Shown here in pieces: positions 52,637 through 63,633 of a stretch of DNA of 64,000 nucleotides. The notes under the pieces are model-generated. The model saw nothing but the letters and a program-made list of their open reading frames with translations, was not told the DNA's origin and did no database searches. The first letter of the stretch is position 1, and the number at the start of each line of letters is the position of its first letter. A program made the translations under genes and the position numbers. The DNA comes from an uncultured Bacteroidota bacterium (GTDB taxonomy: Bacteria; Bacteroidota; Bacteroidia; Chitinophagales; Chitinophagaceae): assembly GCA_903882805.1 (NCBI GenBank), contig CAIRYK010000042.1, forward strand, positions 62,001 to 126,000, written 5' to 3'.

Positions 52637-52678
52637 CAAAAAACGGGGTCGCTTCTTTCCGAAACAGCCCCGTTTTAT
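52637..52678 (-). terminator. Terminator of the giant Ig-repeat gene
   Basis: Arms AAAACGGGG (52640-52648) and CCCCGTTTT (52668-52676) with a 19-base loop lie between the 3632-residue gene and the DUF4272 gene, both on the minus strand. The left flank is A-rich, so T-rich when read on the minus strand. Confidence 0.65.
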
Positions 52679-52696
52679 TTTATTCCATCAATCTGT

Positions 52697-55600
52697 CTAC
52701 TCGCTCTTTGCAAACTTAACTGTCTTGAGCAGCAGATTTTGCTGATCGTAAACCATAATCATATACATGCCATTGGCAAGTCCGCCAATGTTGATACTTC
52801 CTGCATCGTTTTGCGATACTACCACCTTGCCATCTACGCTCAACATGCGCACATTTACCTTCACTGGCGCATCCACCCGTATGTAGGTACTGGCAGGGTT
52901 GGGGTACACATTAATATCGCTGAGCGATATTGAGCCAACGCCTGCTCCTGTGCCGCCATTGAAAATATAGGCATTTGCAGTATCTGCACAACCTGTGCTA
53001 TCAGCCACCCTTACGGTATACGAACCACCAACGGTTGCATGTATGCTGCTGCTATCTTCGCCCGAAATAGCAACGCCATTCAAGAACCATTGATAGGTAG
53101 CAAACGAACCGGTAGACAGTACATTTGGCGGTGTAAACGAAATAACCGCATCAGGACCTGGAGTAACAGTAGTTGAACTCAGGGCACGTGAACATATTCC
53201 ATTGCTGATACGCACTGTATAAACGCCAGTATTAACTGCTGTATAGGTCACATTGGTAGCGCCTATAATTGGTGCGCCATTCCACGACCACTGATAAGTG
53301 ATGCCCGTACCTGCTGTCGTTACACTCATAACAAGCGCTCCATTACACAGCTTCTGTACACCTGAGGGAGTAACATCTGCAGTTGCAAGCGATGTACCAA
53401 TCATCATATTAATGGCTATAGTGCGGCTGCAACCAAATGAGTTGAACACCGTGTACCTGATAGCTACAAGGCCTCCAGAAACAGCTGTTACGATACCTGC
53501 GCTGTCCACTGTAGCAATAGCATTGTTGCTGCTGCTCCATATGCCACCCGGCGCCGTTGCTGTAACAGTAACTGTATTGCCTACACACAAACTTGACGAA
53601 GTTGCTGATATAGAACCTGCAGATGGCAACGGATTAACAATAACAACTGCTGTGTCTACTGTTGTTCCGCAGGCATTAGATACTGTATAATAGATGGTAG
53701 CAGTACCTGCTGCTATGCCTGTTGCCACACCGGTAATAGGATGTATAGTAGCTATCGCAGGGTCGACGCTGCTCCATACGCCGCCAGGAGTTGTATTGAC
53801 CAACGGGGTAAACGATGCTACGCAAACATTCAGTCCGCCAGTAATAGGCACTGCTGCTGGCAGGGTATGCACTGTATCATTAACCGCTGCAGCGCCAGAG
53901 CAACCGAGCGTATCGGTTACAGTATATACAATAGTTGCTACACCCGGCATAACGCCTGTGACGATACCGCTACCGGAACCTACCGTTGCTATAAGTATGT
54001 TGCTACTGCTCCATACTCCGCCTGGTGTTGCGCTTGCAAGCGTCGTAGTTGCCCCCATGCATTCGTGTGTAACGCCCGTAATTGCAGCCACCACAGGCAA
54101 TGGATTAACGGTTTCTGAAGCTCCGGCAAGTGAACTACAACCGAAGCCGTCGGTATAAATATAAAATACCATTGTTGTACCGGCTGTTCTACCTATTACA
54201 ACGCCGCTGGTGCTGCCTATGGTAGCGATATTGGTATCTACGCTTACCCATATGCCGCCCGGAGTGGCGTTAGACAGTGTTGTTGAAGCGCCAAGACAAA
54301 CATTGGGCGAGCCTGTAACTGGCGCAACCGTCGGTAGGTCGCGAACTGTAATAACTGCTGTAACAGCGCCCACACAGCCAACCGATGACGTAATAGTATA
54401 AGTAATAGTGGCAGTTCCCAATCCAAGACCGCTTACAATGCCAGTGCCTGGTTCTACATCGGCTATTGTAGGCGCGCTGCTGCTCCACACGCCGCCGCCA
54501 ACGCTATCGCGGAAGGTTACAGTCGCCCCCATACAAACATTTGCCGGGCCAGTAATTGGCGCTGGCGCAGGTAGCGCATGCACGGTATCGAGCGCAATAG
54601 CTATTGCCGAACAGCCAAGGCTGTTGGTAACAACATAAGCAATAAACAACTCGCCTGCAGATACGCCTGTTACGATGCCCGCGGCGCGATCTACAATAGC
54701 AATAGAAGTATCGCCGCTCGACCAGTATCCGCCGGAAACAGTATTAGTAAGGGTAGTTGATTCGCCTACACACTGATGCGTAACACCGCTTATAGCGCCC
54801 ACTACCGGTAACGCATTTACCGTATCGGTCTGAGTCACAATTGTATTGCAACCAAATGCGCTGGTTACAGAATAAGTAATTGTAGCTGAACCAGGAGTGA
54901 CGCCTGTTAACAAACCTGAAGATGTGCCCACAGTAGCTACTGCCGTATTGCTGCTACTCCACCTGCCGCCAGTAGTTGTGTTGGTCAGCATTGTGCTAGA
55001 ACCAGCACATACATGGCTGGCGCCGCTTATAGCAGCAACAGCCGGCAACGGACTAACTGCAAGCGCATGAACCGCAAAGTAAGAACCGCAGGGATTAGTA
55101 ACGGTATACCTGATAATCACCGAACCGGTAGTAAGGCCAGATACGCTGCCAGTAGCTGGGTCTATAGCAGCTACTGTCGGGTTGCTGCTACTCCATACGC
55201 CGCCTGCTAGAGCATTAGCGAGCGTTGTTGTAGATCCTTCACATACTGTTGCGCTACCCATAATAGCAGGCACTACAGGCACAGACAATACAGTATCTGT
55301 AATAGATACGCTTGCCGGGCAGCCAAAGCTATTGGTTATGGTATAAGTAATAGTTGCAGTTCCTGAACTGAGTCCGGTAACGATACCTGAAGTTAGATCG
55401 ACTGTGGCTACAGCAGGATTGCTGGTCGTCCATACGCCGCCCGCTATTGCGTTGGTAAGCGTATGCGATGTGCCTATGCAATGACTGGAAATACCAACGA
55501 TTGGCGAAGTAACGGGCAATGGATTGATGGAGATAATTTTGTTGGCTACTGCAGTTCCACAACTATTGGTTACCGCATAGAAAATAGAATCTATACCAAT

Positions 55601-58600
55601 TGTTACACCATGCACTATGCCGGGGCCTACAATTATAGCATTAGAATTGCTTGCCAGCCAGCGACCGCCGGGTGTAGTGTTGATGAGGGTAATACCTGAA
55701 CCAACACATACATTAGAACTACCGGTGATAACGCCGGCATAAGGCAATGAATTAATGCCCACAACCTTAACGGCAACTGCTGCTCCGCAGCTATTACTTA
55801 CCGTATAGGTAATAGGAGAAGTACCGGTGATAAGACCCGTAACAACACCTGCGCCCGACACCGAAACATTGGTATTGCCAGCGCTCCAAACGCCGCCGGG
55901 TATAGAGTTGGCCAACATAATAGTGTCGCCTATACATACGCTGTCGGCGCCGGTTATTGGTCCTACAATAGGTAGTGGATTAACTGTTATTGGTTTCACA
56001 TCCGAGATAGAACCACAGGCGTTAGCAATAGTAAATGAAATAATAGCCGAGCCTGTTGTAATACCAGTAACCAAACCAGACACAGACCCTACCGTAGCTC
56101 TGCCGTTGCTGCTGGTCCACAAACCGCCGCTCGATGGATTAGTGAAGGTGGTAGAAGAACCTACGCATACACTGCTGGCGCCTATTGTAGTACCTACAGT
56201 TGGGAATACATTTACAGTGATGGTTTTGGTGGTTATTGCTGTTCCACAGCTATTGGTTACAGCATAGGTCATTACTGCCGCGCCGGGCGATACGCCGGTC
56301 ACCAGCCCCGATGATGAGCCAACAGTGGCTATAGAAGGAGCGCTGCTGGTCCATGTGCCGCCGCCGGTTGTGCTGCTCAGTGTTATAGATGAAGTAAAAC
56401 ATACTGCCGCCGGACCAGTAATAAAGCCAGCCGTAGGCAAAGGATTGACGGTAATAACTGCAGTAGCCGAAGTAAATCCGCAGCCATTGCCTATAGTGTA
56501 AGATATGGTAGCGGTACCTGCATTTACGCCGTTCGCCACACCGCTCACCGAACCAACGGTAGCCACCAAGGTATTGCTGCTGGTCCAGATACCGCCGATG
56601 GTAGCATCTGTGAAGGTTGTAGCGCCGCCTATACAAACACTTGCTGCGCCAGCCACAGGGCTAACAGACGGCAGCGCGTTGACGCTGATGATTTTTGTAG
56701 CTGCAGCAGATCCGCAGAAGTTAGAGACTGTGTAGCTTATAGTATCGAGACCAGGTATTAGTCCAGTCACCACGCCTGCAGTTGTAACCGAAGCGTTTGC
56801 GTTGCTTGCGCTCCATGTGCCGCCAGGCGTTGCATTGCTCAACAGAATAATAGAACCTGTGCAAACGCCCGATGGACCGGAAATGATACCCGGCGCAGGG
56901 AAGTTATTGATGGTAACTGTTTTTGTAGCCGATGCTGAACCGCAGCTTGCAAATACCGTATAAGAAATAGTAGCTGTGCCTGCACCGCTGCCGGTTACTA
57001 TGCCAGTTGTGGAACCTACAGTAGCAATTGCCGGAGCGCTACTTGTCCAGATACCTCCGCTAACTGCATCGGTAAGTGTAAACGAAGAGCCGGAACAAGC
57101 GCCGCTTGCGCCTGTAATGCTTCCGGCGCTAAGGAATGCGCCAATGGTTACTGGTTTGTATGTCGAAGCTGTTCCGCAAGAATTGGTGATTGTATAAACA
57201 ATAGTATCTACTCCGGGAGTAATACCGGTCACTGTTCCATCGGTAGCAATAGTAGCCAGTGGATTGGTAACACTCCATACTCCGCCAGTTACTGAATTGG
57301 TGTACAAAATGGTAGGACCAGAGCAAATAGAAGAAGGCCCTGTTATAACGCCGGCATCTGGCGTAAGCTGTACCGAAATGGTAGTGGATGCCGTAGCCAC
57401 GCCGCAGGCCGAGGTAACAATATAATATATTGTATCGATACCCGGAGTAACGCCGGTTACAACGCCCGCAGATGTGATGGACGCTCTTGCATTACTGCGG
57501 CTCCATGCCCCGCCAACAACCGGATTGGTAAGGGTTGCCGTGCCGCCCACACATACCGAAGATGGACCAGCGATAGCCCCAACCGAAGTGCCTGTACCGA
57601 TAAATATAACCTGTGTAGATGATGCAACGCCGCAAGTGTTAGATACAGTATAACTGATAGTATTTGTACCAACGGTCAATGGTGTAACCATACCTCCGCC
57701 CGATACAACGGCAGTACCGTTGGCAAGACTCCATACGCCGCCCGGAGCTGCATCTGTAAATAATATCGGGAATCCTATACACATACTTCCGGGGCCGGAT
57801 ATAGCGCCGGCATCGGGCAATGGGTTTATCATTACCGTAGTAGCCGCGATAGCTACGCCGCAACCATTGGTAATATTATAGGTAATAGTATCGAGACCGC
57901 GCGCAATACCAGTAACAATGCCTGAAACGGAGCCAACGGTAGCGGTACTGTTGCTGCTGGTCCAGATACCGCCGGGCGATGTGTTGGTGAAGGTTGCTGT
58001 AGCGCCTGCGCATAAAGCAGCTACTCCGGTTATGGCGCTTACTGTAGGCGCCGTACCTATGGTAATAATGCTCGACGTCCGGGCTATGCCGCAACTGTTA
58101 GTTACAGTATAGGTAATGGTATCGAGACCATTAATGAGCGGGGTTACCAAACCTCCGCTGGTTATGGTTGCTCTCGAATTGCTTATGGTCCATAAGCCGC
58201 CTGGTGCAGCATTGGTAAATGTTACTGGCGAACCGATACATACGGTTGCAGGACCAGCGATCGCTCCGGCATCGGGCAAGGCTATCACTGTCACTGTTTT
58301 TACAGCCGACAATACGCCGCAGGTTCCTGTAACAGTGTACGAAATGGTATCTACCCCACCGGCTACACCTCTTACAACGCCTGTTGTGCCCACTGTGGCA
58401 ATAGCTATATTACCGCTACTCCATACGCCACCCGGAGCTGGGTCCGTTAGGGTAATGGTAGAACCTGCGCATACGCTTGATGGGCCTGATATGGTACCTG
58501 CTGTCAGGAATGCGCCGATGTTTACAGTTTGCGTAGCAGTAGCTGTGCCGCAGCCATTGGTCACAGCATACCTGATGGTATCCATGCCGGGCGAAACGGT

Positions 58601-61600
58601 TGTTAACAGGCCAAGCGACGTAATCGTAGCGCGAGGATTAGTAACGCTCCACACACCGCCGGAAACCGTACTGGTAACCGTGTACGTATTACCAGCGCAA
58701 ATTGGAGTTGGCAAAGAAATAACGCCCGCATTTGGTGCGGCATTAATAGTAATAGTTTTGCTCGCAGTCGCCGATCCACAAGCGCTGGTTACAGTATATT
58801 GAATAGTATCTATACCTGCAGTGATACCCCTCACGAGGCCGCCTACAACAGTAGCATTAGCATTGGTTGCGCTCCACACTCCGCCGGGGGCTCCGTTGGT
58901 CAGGGTAATAGTAGCGCCTTCGCATACGCTGCTCACGCCTAAAATAGTACCTGCTGTAAGGAATGCACCAATGTTTACCGTTTTAGTAGCTACAGCAGTT
59001 CCACATGCGTTGGTCACTGTATACACTATGGTGTCGAGTCCAGTAGATACGCCGGAAAGTAATCCTCCCGTTGTAATGGTAGCGCGTGCATTAGTAACGC
59101 TCCACACGCCGCCTGATGTAGCATTGGTATACAACGATGATGTGCCTGCGCACAATAGGGCCGTGCCCGATATAGCCGCTACGCCCGATGGCACTACTGT
59201 AACTGTCGCAAATGCTACTGCTGTGCCGCAACTGTTTGTAACAGAATAAGAAATATTTACCGTGCCTGCTCCGGTTCCGGTGACCACGCCAGTTGTAGAA
59301 CCCACAACTGCGATCGCGGTATTACCGCTGCTCCAGAAACCTCCGGGAGCCGCGTCGGACAAGGTTAATGATGAGCCCACGCATACCGGAGCTGCGCCTG
59401 ATACAATACCTGCAGCCGGCAACGGATTAACCGTAACAGTGGCAACAGAATAACATGCATTGATGGCATAAGTGATCGTTACAGTACCTACAGCGCCGCC
59501 GGTTACAACACCGGTGAGCGAACCGACAGTGGCTATAACCGTGTTAGCGCTACTCCATATGCCACCCGCTGTTAGGTTGGTAAGCGTTGTAGAGTTGGTA
59601 GAACATACCTGAACCGCACCGGGGACTATTGCCACCGGCGTCACATTTACAGTAATTGTTTTTACTGCCGAACAGCCGGAAGCATTGGTATAAGAAATAT
59701 TAACGGCTCCAGGAGCTACACCCGATACGATACCGGTTGTAGAACCTATTGTAGCAATTGCGGGATTAGCTGTAGACCATGTGCCTCCGGGGCTTGCATC
59801 AGTAAGCGTGGTGGTAGCGCCAACGCATATACCCACCGGAGTGCCGGGGGTGATAGCCGCCGGATTGGCATTTACAGTAACTGTAGCCACTGCAAAGCAA
59901 GAGCCAAAAGAATAAGTGATGGTTGTAGATCCTGCCGAAACCCCGGTTATAATACCTGTGGTAAGTCCGGCGGTGGCGATGCCTGTATTAGCGCTGGTCC
60001 AGTTACCGCCCGGCGTAGCGTCGGTTACGGTAGTGATAGCGCCCACGCAAACTGCCGACCCTGATGGCGTAATGGCCACCGGCGTTGGGTTGACAGTTAC
60101 GGTTTTGAAAGCGGGGCATCCTGCTGCATTGGTGTAAGATATGGTTACAACGCCTACTGAAACGCCGGTAACAATACCAGTAGTAGACCCTATTGTTGCG
60201 AACGAATTGTCGCTGCTGGTCCATACGCCGCCGGGGCTTGCATCGGTGAGGGTTGTAGTAAACCCGGTACAAACCGATACCGCACCGGGAGGATTGATGG
60301 CTGCCGGATTTGCATTCACCGTAACAGTAGCTACGGTAAAGCATGCGGCGATAGCATAGGTGATTGTTGCAGAGCCTGCGGCAACACCGTTAACTACGCC
60401 CGTTGTTGAGCCAATTGATGCAATACCCGAGTTACTGCTGGTCCACACACCACCGGCTACGCCGTCTGTAAGCGTGGTGGTAGCCCCCTGACAAATGCCT
60501 GATGTTAATGGACTTATAGCAACCGGGGTAATATTTACGGTAACTGTTTTTACTGCAAAGCAACCGGCTGCATTGGTGTAAGTAATATCTACCGGACCTG
60601 TTGTTACACCGGTAACTATGCCCGATAGCGAACCCACCGTTGCGATGCCCGTGTTGCCACTACTCCATGTGCCGCCCGGCGAAGGGTCGGATAAGGTAGC
60701 CGTGCCGCCTATACACAGACCAACTGGCGTTGACGGCGTAATAGCTGCCGGATTAGCATTTACTGTTACAGTGGTTGATGCCGTGCAACCAGCGGTAAAC
60801 GTATAAGTGATAATAGCGGTACCTGCTGCAACACCGTTGACGACGCCTGTGGTAGAACCGATGGTAGCAATACCTGTATTGCTACTGCTCCATGTGCCGC
60901 CCGATGTTATGTCGCTAAGTGTAGTAGAATTACCAACGCAGACACTTGTAGTTCCGGTAATGGGCGCCGGCGATGAATTGACCAATATGTTGAACACGGT
61001 AAAACAACCGGTATTCAGGATGTAAGAAATGGTTGCTGTACCCGGCGATACGCCTGATACTATACCTGTTAATGAACCAATAGTTGCTACTGCCGTGTTC
61101 CCGCTTGCCCATCTGCCTCCGGGGGTAGCATCGGTAAAGGTGGATGGTATTCCCACACACACATTAGTAGAACCTGTTATGGCTGCCGGCAATGGGTTAA
61201 CCGTTTCGGTAGCGACCGCCAAACAACCGGTGGCTAAACGGTACGTAATTATTGATGTGCCCTGCGAAACGCCGGAAACAACGCCGGACAAAGAGCCAAC
61301 GGTAGCTACGCCTGTCTGGCTGCTTATCCATGTTCCACCTGGGGTAGTATTAGTTAGAATTAACGACGACCCCACGCAAACCGGCGAAACGCCGCCGATG
61401 GCAGCGGGAACCGGATTGACGGTAAAAGTAACCGTACGGTTGCAACCGGTAGCCAGAGCATAAGATATGACCGTTGTGCCCGCCGATACGCCTGTAACCA
61501 AACCTGTTGTAGACCCAATGGTGGCTACTCCGGTATTGGTACTGCTCCATACTGCTCCGGGCGTGCCCCCCGTAAGCGTAGTGGTTAACCCCTGACATAC

Positions 61601-63595
61601 CTGGAACGTGCCTGTTATGGCTGCGGGTAAAGGATTGACCGTAACGGTAGCTACTGCCGCACAACCCGTAGGCATCATATAGGTAATGATAGTAGTGCCC
61701 GCCGAAACACCTGTAACCAAGCCCGTGAGCGAACCAATAGTGGCAACAGCCACCCTTGTGCTGGCCCATGTACCGCCTGCGGTGGCATCGGTTAGCGTTA
61801 TGGTAGATGCCACGCATACCGGAGAGACTCCGCCAATAGCCGCGGGATAAGGATCTACCGAATAGGTAATTGTTGCGGCGCAACCAGTTGTTGGCAGTGT
61901 ATACGAAATTATGGTTGTACCTACGCTAACACTGGCTACAGCGCCTGTACCTGAGCCAATAGTGGCTACCCCGGTATTGATGCTGCTCCATACGCCCGAT
62001 GGTGTGGCGCTGCTAAGCGTACTTCCTCCCCCGATACATACATGGTTGGTACCGGTAATAGGAGCAGGCAACGGATTGACAACAACCGTAACGGTAGCGG
62101 CAGAATCGGAAAAACACCCTGCCTTGAGTGCATAGACCGTGTACACGCCTGCCGATGCCAGCGTAGAGCTGGCTATTGTGGGGTTGTCGAGCGGTGATGT
62201 GAACCCTGCCGGCCCTGTCCAACTAAACGACGAAAATGGCGTGGTAGTGGAAGCTGTAAAGTTGATGGCGCTTCCCTCGCATACCGGGCTATTGCTACCT
62301 GCTGTGGGCGTATTAGGTAATGGCGTAGATGGTTTAAGATTTAAAATCAACGTATCGGGTAAGCCGGAACAACTACCGGTACCCACCACCATAAGCGATA
62401 TTATTGAAGTATCGGTGGTAACCTGCGTAGAAGGACCTACGTAGGTAGACAAAGCCTCGCCTGAGAGCGAATACCAGGTCCAGGTATAGTCGCCGGGATT
62501 GGTAATGGTTACTGTAGTTACTGTAGATACGCACACATTCGCAGTATCGCCTTCTACGTGCGGCGTGGTGGATGTGTCGCCCGTTGCCGTCCAGTTGGGT
62601 CGGGTTGCTTCAAATGCCTTTGTCAGGTCCGAGGTGTTCAGGATATATGCGTATGCGAAACTAACGCTGTCGCCCGGATTGATGTCGCCAAGATTAAACA
62701 CGATACCTATGCCGGCGTCAGCAGTATCGAATCCGCTGTAACGAGCCGTAGACCTACCCTGCCAATACAACGAATCGCAGTTTACTGATGGAGTAAGACC
62801 CGATGTGCAATAAAAACACTTAGCGCGACAGTCGAGCGTACCCAAACCAAGAAACGCATCGAGATAGGTAATACCCGTAGCCGTTACCAATGTTGCATTG
62901 AGCGCATTGGGCAACTGATAAAATATATTATTGATAGTGCGATAGTTACCATTTGTGGCCACCTCCTGATCGGGGTCCACGGTGCGCATGTAGTAAACTT
63001 TGTTTCTTCTGAAAGCCGATGTGTTGGTAAGCGTTACTGAAATAGAGAAAAACAGGTTTCCGGTATCGAGCGACGTTACCTGCCTGATGGTGATACTGTC
63101 GCCATTAATACCTTCCCAAACGGCTTTATTCTTTACGCCGTCGAAAGAGTAACCGGTATTGATGCCTGATAGCGAACCCGTAAACAACACAGGCGAACCA
63201 CCGCAGCCAGCTCCCTGGTTCCATGCATTGCTTTGAACGCCGTTCACCTGAAGGCTCCATCCTTCCTGCGGGCTTCCCGGCAAAAAGTAATCGCCAAAAT
63301 ATGCGGGCGTACCTACCGTCCAGCCGTCGCGATTAGGATCAGATACCCAACCCAGCCCTTGCGTGAGCGAACAGCCGCCGGTACAAGTATTTTGCATACT
63401 AACGCCGCCGCGCGGGTGATAACCCGCAGGCGCTGGTTCGCTGGAACCAAAAGCGCCGTTGATGTTAACGCCCACTTCTACATAATTACCTTTCAAAAAA
63501 GCATTGCAATTGTTGAGCTGTGCGCTAACGCTGCCCGACAAAAATAAAATTGCAATGATGAAGGATAATGACAGAATATATTTACTGAATCTCAT
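52697..63595 (-). CDS. Giant secreted protein with 38 tandem Ig-like repeats and T9SS sorting domain
   Basis: This encodes 3632 residues. Signal peptide 1-25 (VSA before Gln26). Residues about 27-340 form a unique N-terminal domain with several Cys and 'VDPDQEVATNGNYRT'. One Ig-like/PKD-like domain lies at 430-510. Then come 38 tandem Ig-like (BIG2-like) repeats of about 76 residues (510-3400), each with a 'TGxxxVCxG', 'GGxWSSxN', 'GVATVGSxTGxVTGV' and terminal Cys pattern. A further Ig-like domain and a T9SS sorting domain ('VYPNPASTYIRVD', 'GLANGMYMIMVYDQ') end it. It should be exported to the cell surface as a large fibre-like adhesin. It shares its repeat with the 33355-37488 protein. Confidence 0.9.
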   Translation of the reverse strand: MRFSKYILSLSFIIAILFLSGSVSAQLNNCNAFLKGNYVEVGVNINGAFGSSEPAPAGYHPRGGVSMQNTCTGGCSLTQGLGWVSDPNRDGWTVGTPAYFGDYFLPGSPQEGWSLQVNGVQSNAWNQGAGCGGSPVLFTGSLSGINTGYSFDGVKNKAVWEGINGDSITIRQVTSLDTGNLFFSISVTLTNTSAFRRNKVYYMRTVDPDQEVATNGNYRTINNIFYQLPNALNATLVTATGITYLDAFLGLGTLDCRAKCFYCTSGLTPSVNCDSLYWQGRSTARYSGFDTADAGIGIVFNLGDINPGDSVSFAYAYILNTSDLTKAFEATRPNWTATGDTSTTPHVEGDTANVCVSTVTTVTITNPGDYTWTWYSLSGEALSTYVGPSTQVTTDTSIISLMVVGTGSCSGLPDTLILNLKPSTPLPNTPTAGSNSPVCEGSAINFTASTTTPFSSFSWTGPAGFTSPLDNPTIASSTLASAGVYTVYALKAGCFSDSAATVTVVVNPLPAPITGTNHVCIGGGSTLSSATPSGVWSSINTGVATIGSGTGAVASVSVGTTIISYTLPTTGCAATITYSVDPYPAAIGGVSPVCVASTITLTDATAGGTWASTRVAVATIGSLTGLVTGVSAGTTIITYMMPTGCAAVATVTVNPLPAAITGTFQVCQGLTTTLTGGTPGAVWSSTNTGVATIGSTTGLVTGVSAGTTVISYALATGCNRTVTFTVNPVPAAIGGVSPVCVGSSLILTNTTPGGTWISSQTGVATVGSLSGVVSGVSQGTSIITYRLATGCLAVATETVNPLPAAITGSTNVCVGIPSTFTDATPGGRWASGNTAVATIGSLTGIVSGVSPGTATISYILNTGCFTVFNILVNSSPAPITGTTSVCVGNSTTLSDITSGGTWSSSNTGIATIGSTTGVVNGVAAGTAIITYTFTAGCTASTTVTVNANPAAITPSTPVGLCIGGTATLSDPSPGGTWSSGNTGIATVGSLSGIVTGVTTGPVDITYTNAAGCFAVKTVTVNITPVAISPLTSGICQGATTTLTDGVAGGVWTSSNSGIASIGSTTGVVNGVAAGSATITYAIAACFTVATVTVNANPAAINPPGAVSVCTGFTTTLTDASPGGVWTSSDNSFATIGSTTGIVTGVSVGVVTISYTNAAGCPAFKTVTVNPTPVAITPSGSAVCVGAITTVTDATPGGNWTSANTGIATAGLTTGIITGVSAGSTTITYSFGSCFAVATVTVNANPAAITPGTPVGICVGATTTLTDASPGGTWSTANPAIATIGSTTGIVSGVAPGAVNISYTNASGCSAVKTITVNVTPVAIVPGAVQVCSTNSTTLTNLTAGGIWSSANTVIATVGSLTGVVTGGAVGTVTITYAINACYSVATVTVNPLPAAGIVSGAAPVCVGSSLTLSDAAPGGFWSSGNTAIAVVGSTTGVVTGTGAGTVNISYSVTNSCGTAVAFATVTVVPSGVAAISGTALLCAGTSSLYTNATSGGVWSVTNARATITTGGLLSGVSTGLDTIVYTVTNACGTAVATKTVNIGAFLTAGTILGVSSVCEGATITLTNGAPGGVWSATNANATVVGGLVRGITAGIDTIQYTVTSACGSATASKTITINAAPNAGVISLPTPICAGNTYTVTSTVSGGVWSVTNPRATITSLGLLTTVSPGMDTIRYAVTNGCGTATATQTVNIGAFLTAGTISGPSSVCAGSTITLTDPAPGGVWSSGNIAIATVGTTGVVRGVAGGVDTISYTVTGTCGVLSAVKTVTVIALPDAGAIAGPATVCIGSPVTFTNAAPGGLWTISNSRATITSGGLVTPLINGLDTITYTVTNSCGIARTSSIITIGTAPTVSAITGVAALCAGATATFTNTSPGGIWTSSNSTATVGSVSGIVTGIARGLDTITYNITNGCGVAIAATTVMINPLPDAGAISGPGSMCIGFPILFTDAAPGGVWSLANGTAVVSGGGMVTPLTVGTNTISYTVSNTCGVASSTQVIFIGTGTSVGAIAGPSSVCVGGTATLTNPVVGGAWSRSNARASITSAGVVTGVTPGIDTIYYIVTSACGVATASTTISVQLTPDAGVITGPSSICSGPTILYTNSVTGGVWSVTNPLATIATDGTVTGITPGVDTIVYTITNSCGTASTYKPVTIGAFLSAGSITGASGACSGSSFTLTDAVSGGIWTSSAPAIATVGSTTGIVTGSGAGTATISYTVFASCGSASATKTVTINNFPAPGIISGPSGVCTGSIILLSNATPGGTWSASNANASVTTAGVVTGLIPGLDTISYTVSNFCGSAAATKIISVNALPSVSPVAGAASVCIGGATTFTDATIGGIWTSSNTLVATVGSVSGVANGVNAGTATISYTIGNGCGFTSATAVITVNPLPTAGFITGPAAVCFTSSITLSSTTGGGTWTSSAPSIATVGSSSGLVTGVSPGAAVMTYAVTNSCGTAITTKTITVNVFPTVGTTIGASSVCVGSSTTFTNPSSGGLWTSSNGRATVGSVSGLVTGITTGSAIISFTIANACGSISDVKPITVNPLPIVGPITGADSVCIGDTIMLANSIPGGVWSAGNTNVSVSGAGVVTGLITGTSPITYTVSNSCGAAVAVKVVGINSLPYAGVITGSSNVCVGSGITLINTTPGGRWLASNSNAIIVGPGIVHGVTIGIDSIFYAVTNSCGTAVANKIISINPLPVTSPIVGISSHCIGTSHTLTNAIAGGVWTTSNPAVATVDLTSGIVTGLSSGTATITYTITNSFGCPASVSITDTVLSVPVVPAIMGSATVCEGSTTTLANALAGGVWSSSNPTVAAIDPATGSVSGLTTGSVIIRYTVTNPCGSYFAVHALAVSPLPAVAAISGASHVCAGSSTMLTNTTTGGRWSSSNTAVATVGTSSGLLTGVTPGSATITYSVTSAFGCNTIVTQTDTVNALPVVGAISGVTHQCVGESTTLTNTVSGGYWSSGDTSIAIVDRAAGIVTGVSAGELFIAYVVTNSLGCSAIAIALDTVHALPAPAPITGPANVCMGATVTFRDSVGGGVWSSSAPTIADVEPGTGIVSGLGLGTATITYTITSSVGCVGAVTAVITVRDLPTVAPVTGSPNVCLGASTTLSNATPGGIWVSVDTNIATIGSTSGVVIGRTAGTTMVFYIYTDGFGCSSLAGASETVNPLPVVAAITGVTHECMGATTTLASATPGGVWSSSNILIATVGSGSGIVTGVMPGVATIVYTVTDTLGCSGAAAVNDTVHTLPAAVPITGGLNVCVASFTPLVNTTPGGVWSSVDPAIATIHPITGVATGIAAGTATIYYTVSNACGTTVDTAVVIVNPLPSAGSISATSSSLCVGNTVTVTATAPGGIWSSSNNAIATVDSAGIVTAVSGGLVAIRYTVFNSFGCSRTIAINMMIGTSLATADVTPSGVQKLCNGALVMSVTTAGTGITYQWSWNGAPIIGATNVTYTAVNTGVYTVRISNGICSRALSSTTVTPGPDAVISFTPPNVLSTGSFATYQWFLNGVAISGEDSSSIHATVGGSYTVRVADSTGCADTANAYIFNGGTGAGVGSISLSDINVYPNPASTYIRVDAPVKVNVRMLSVDGKVVVSQNDAGSINIGGLANGMYMIMVYDQQNLLLKTVKFAKSE
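53400..62080 (-). repeat. 38 tandem Ig-like coding repeats of about 228 bp
   Basis: Within the giant gene, about 8.7 kb consists of 38 head-to-tail repeats of roughly 228 bp, diverged in sequence but with conserved frame. Counting the 'TGxxxVC' segment gives 38 units. Repeats 1-12 mostly end with a short 'GC' turn; from repeat 13 most have 'NSCG'. Two-repeat units recur at least three times, recognised by 'TVNIGAFLTAGTI' (repeats 14-15, 16-17) and 'VTIGAFLSAGSI' (22-23), showing block duplication. Confidence 0.8.
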
Positions 63596-63633
63596 ACTAA
63601 ATCTATTGGAAAATGTTACATTAAAATACCCTA

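Noticed and set aside
53400-62080. Regular repeats suggestive of a CRISPR-like array
   Set aside because: Unit length about 228 bp, in frame, protein-coding Ig-like sequence; no short direct repeats with unique spacers and no cas genes.
53298-62788. Many long plus-strand open frames opposite the giant gene (for example 58116-58802, 228 codons)
   Set aside because: They lie antisense to a repetitive, stop-poor coding sequence, repeat every 228 bp like the sense repeats, and lack protein-like composition or signals.
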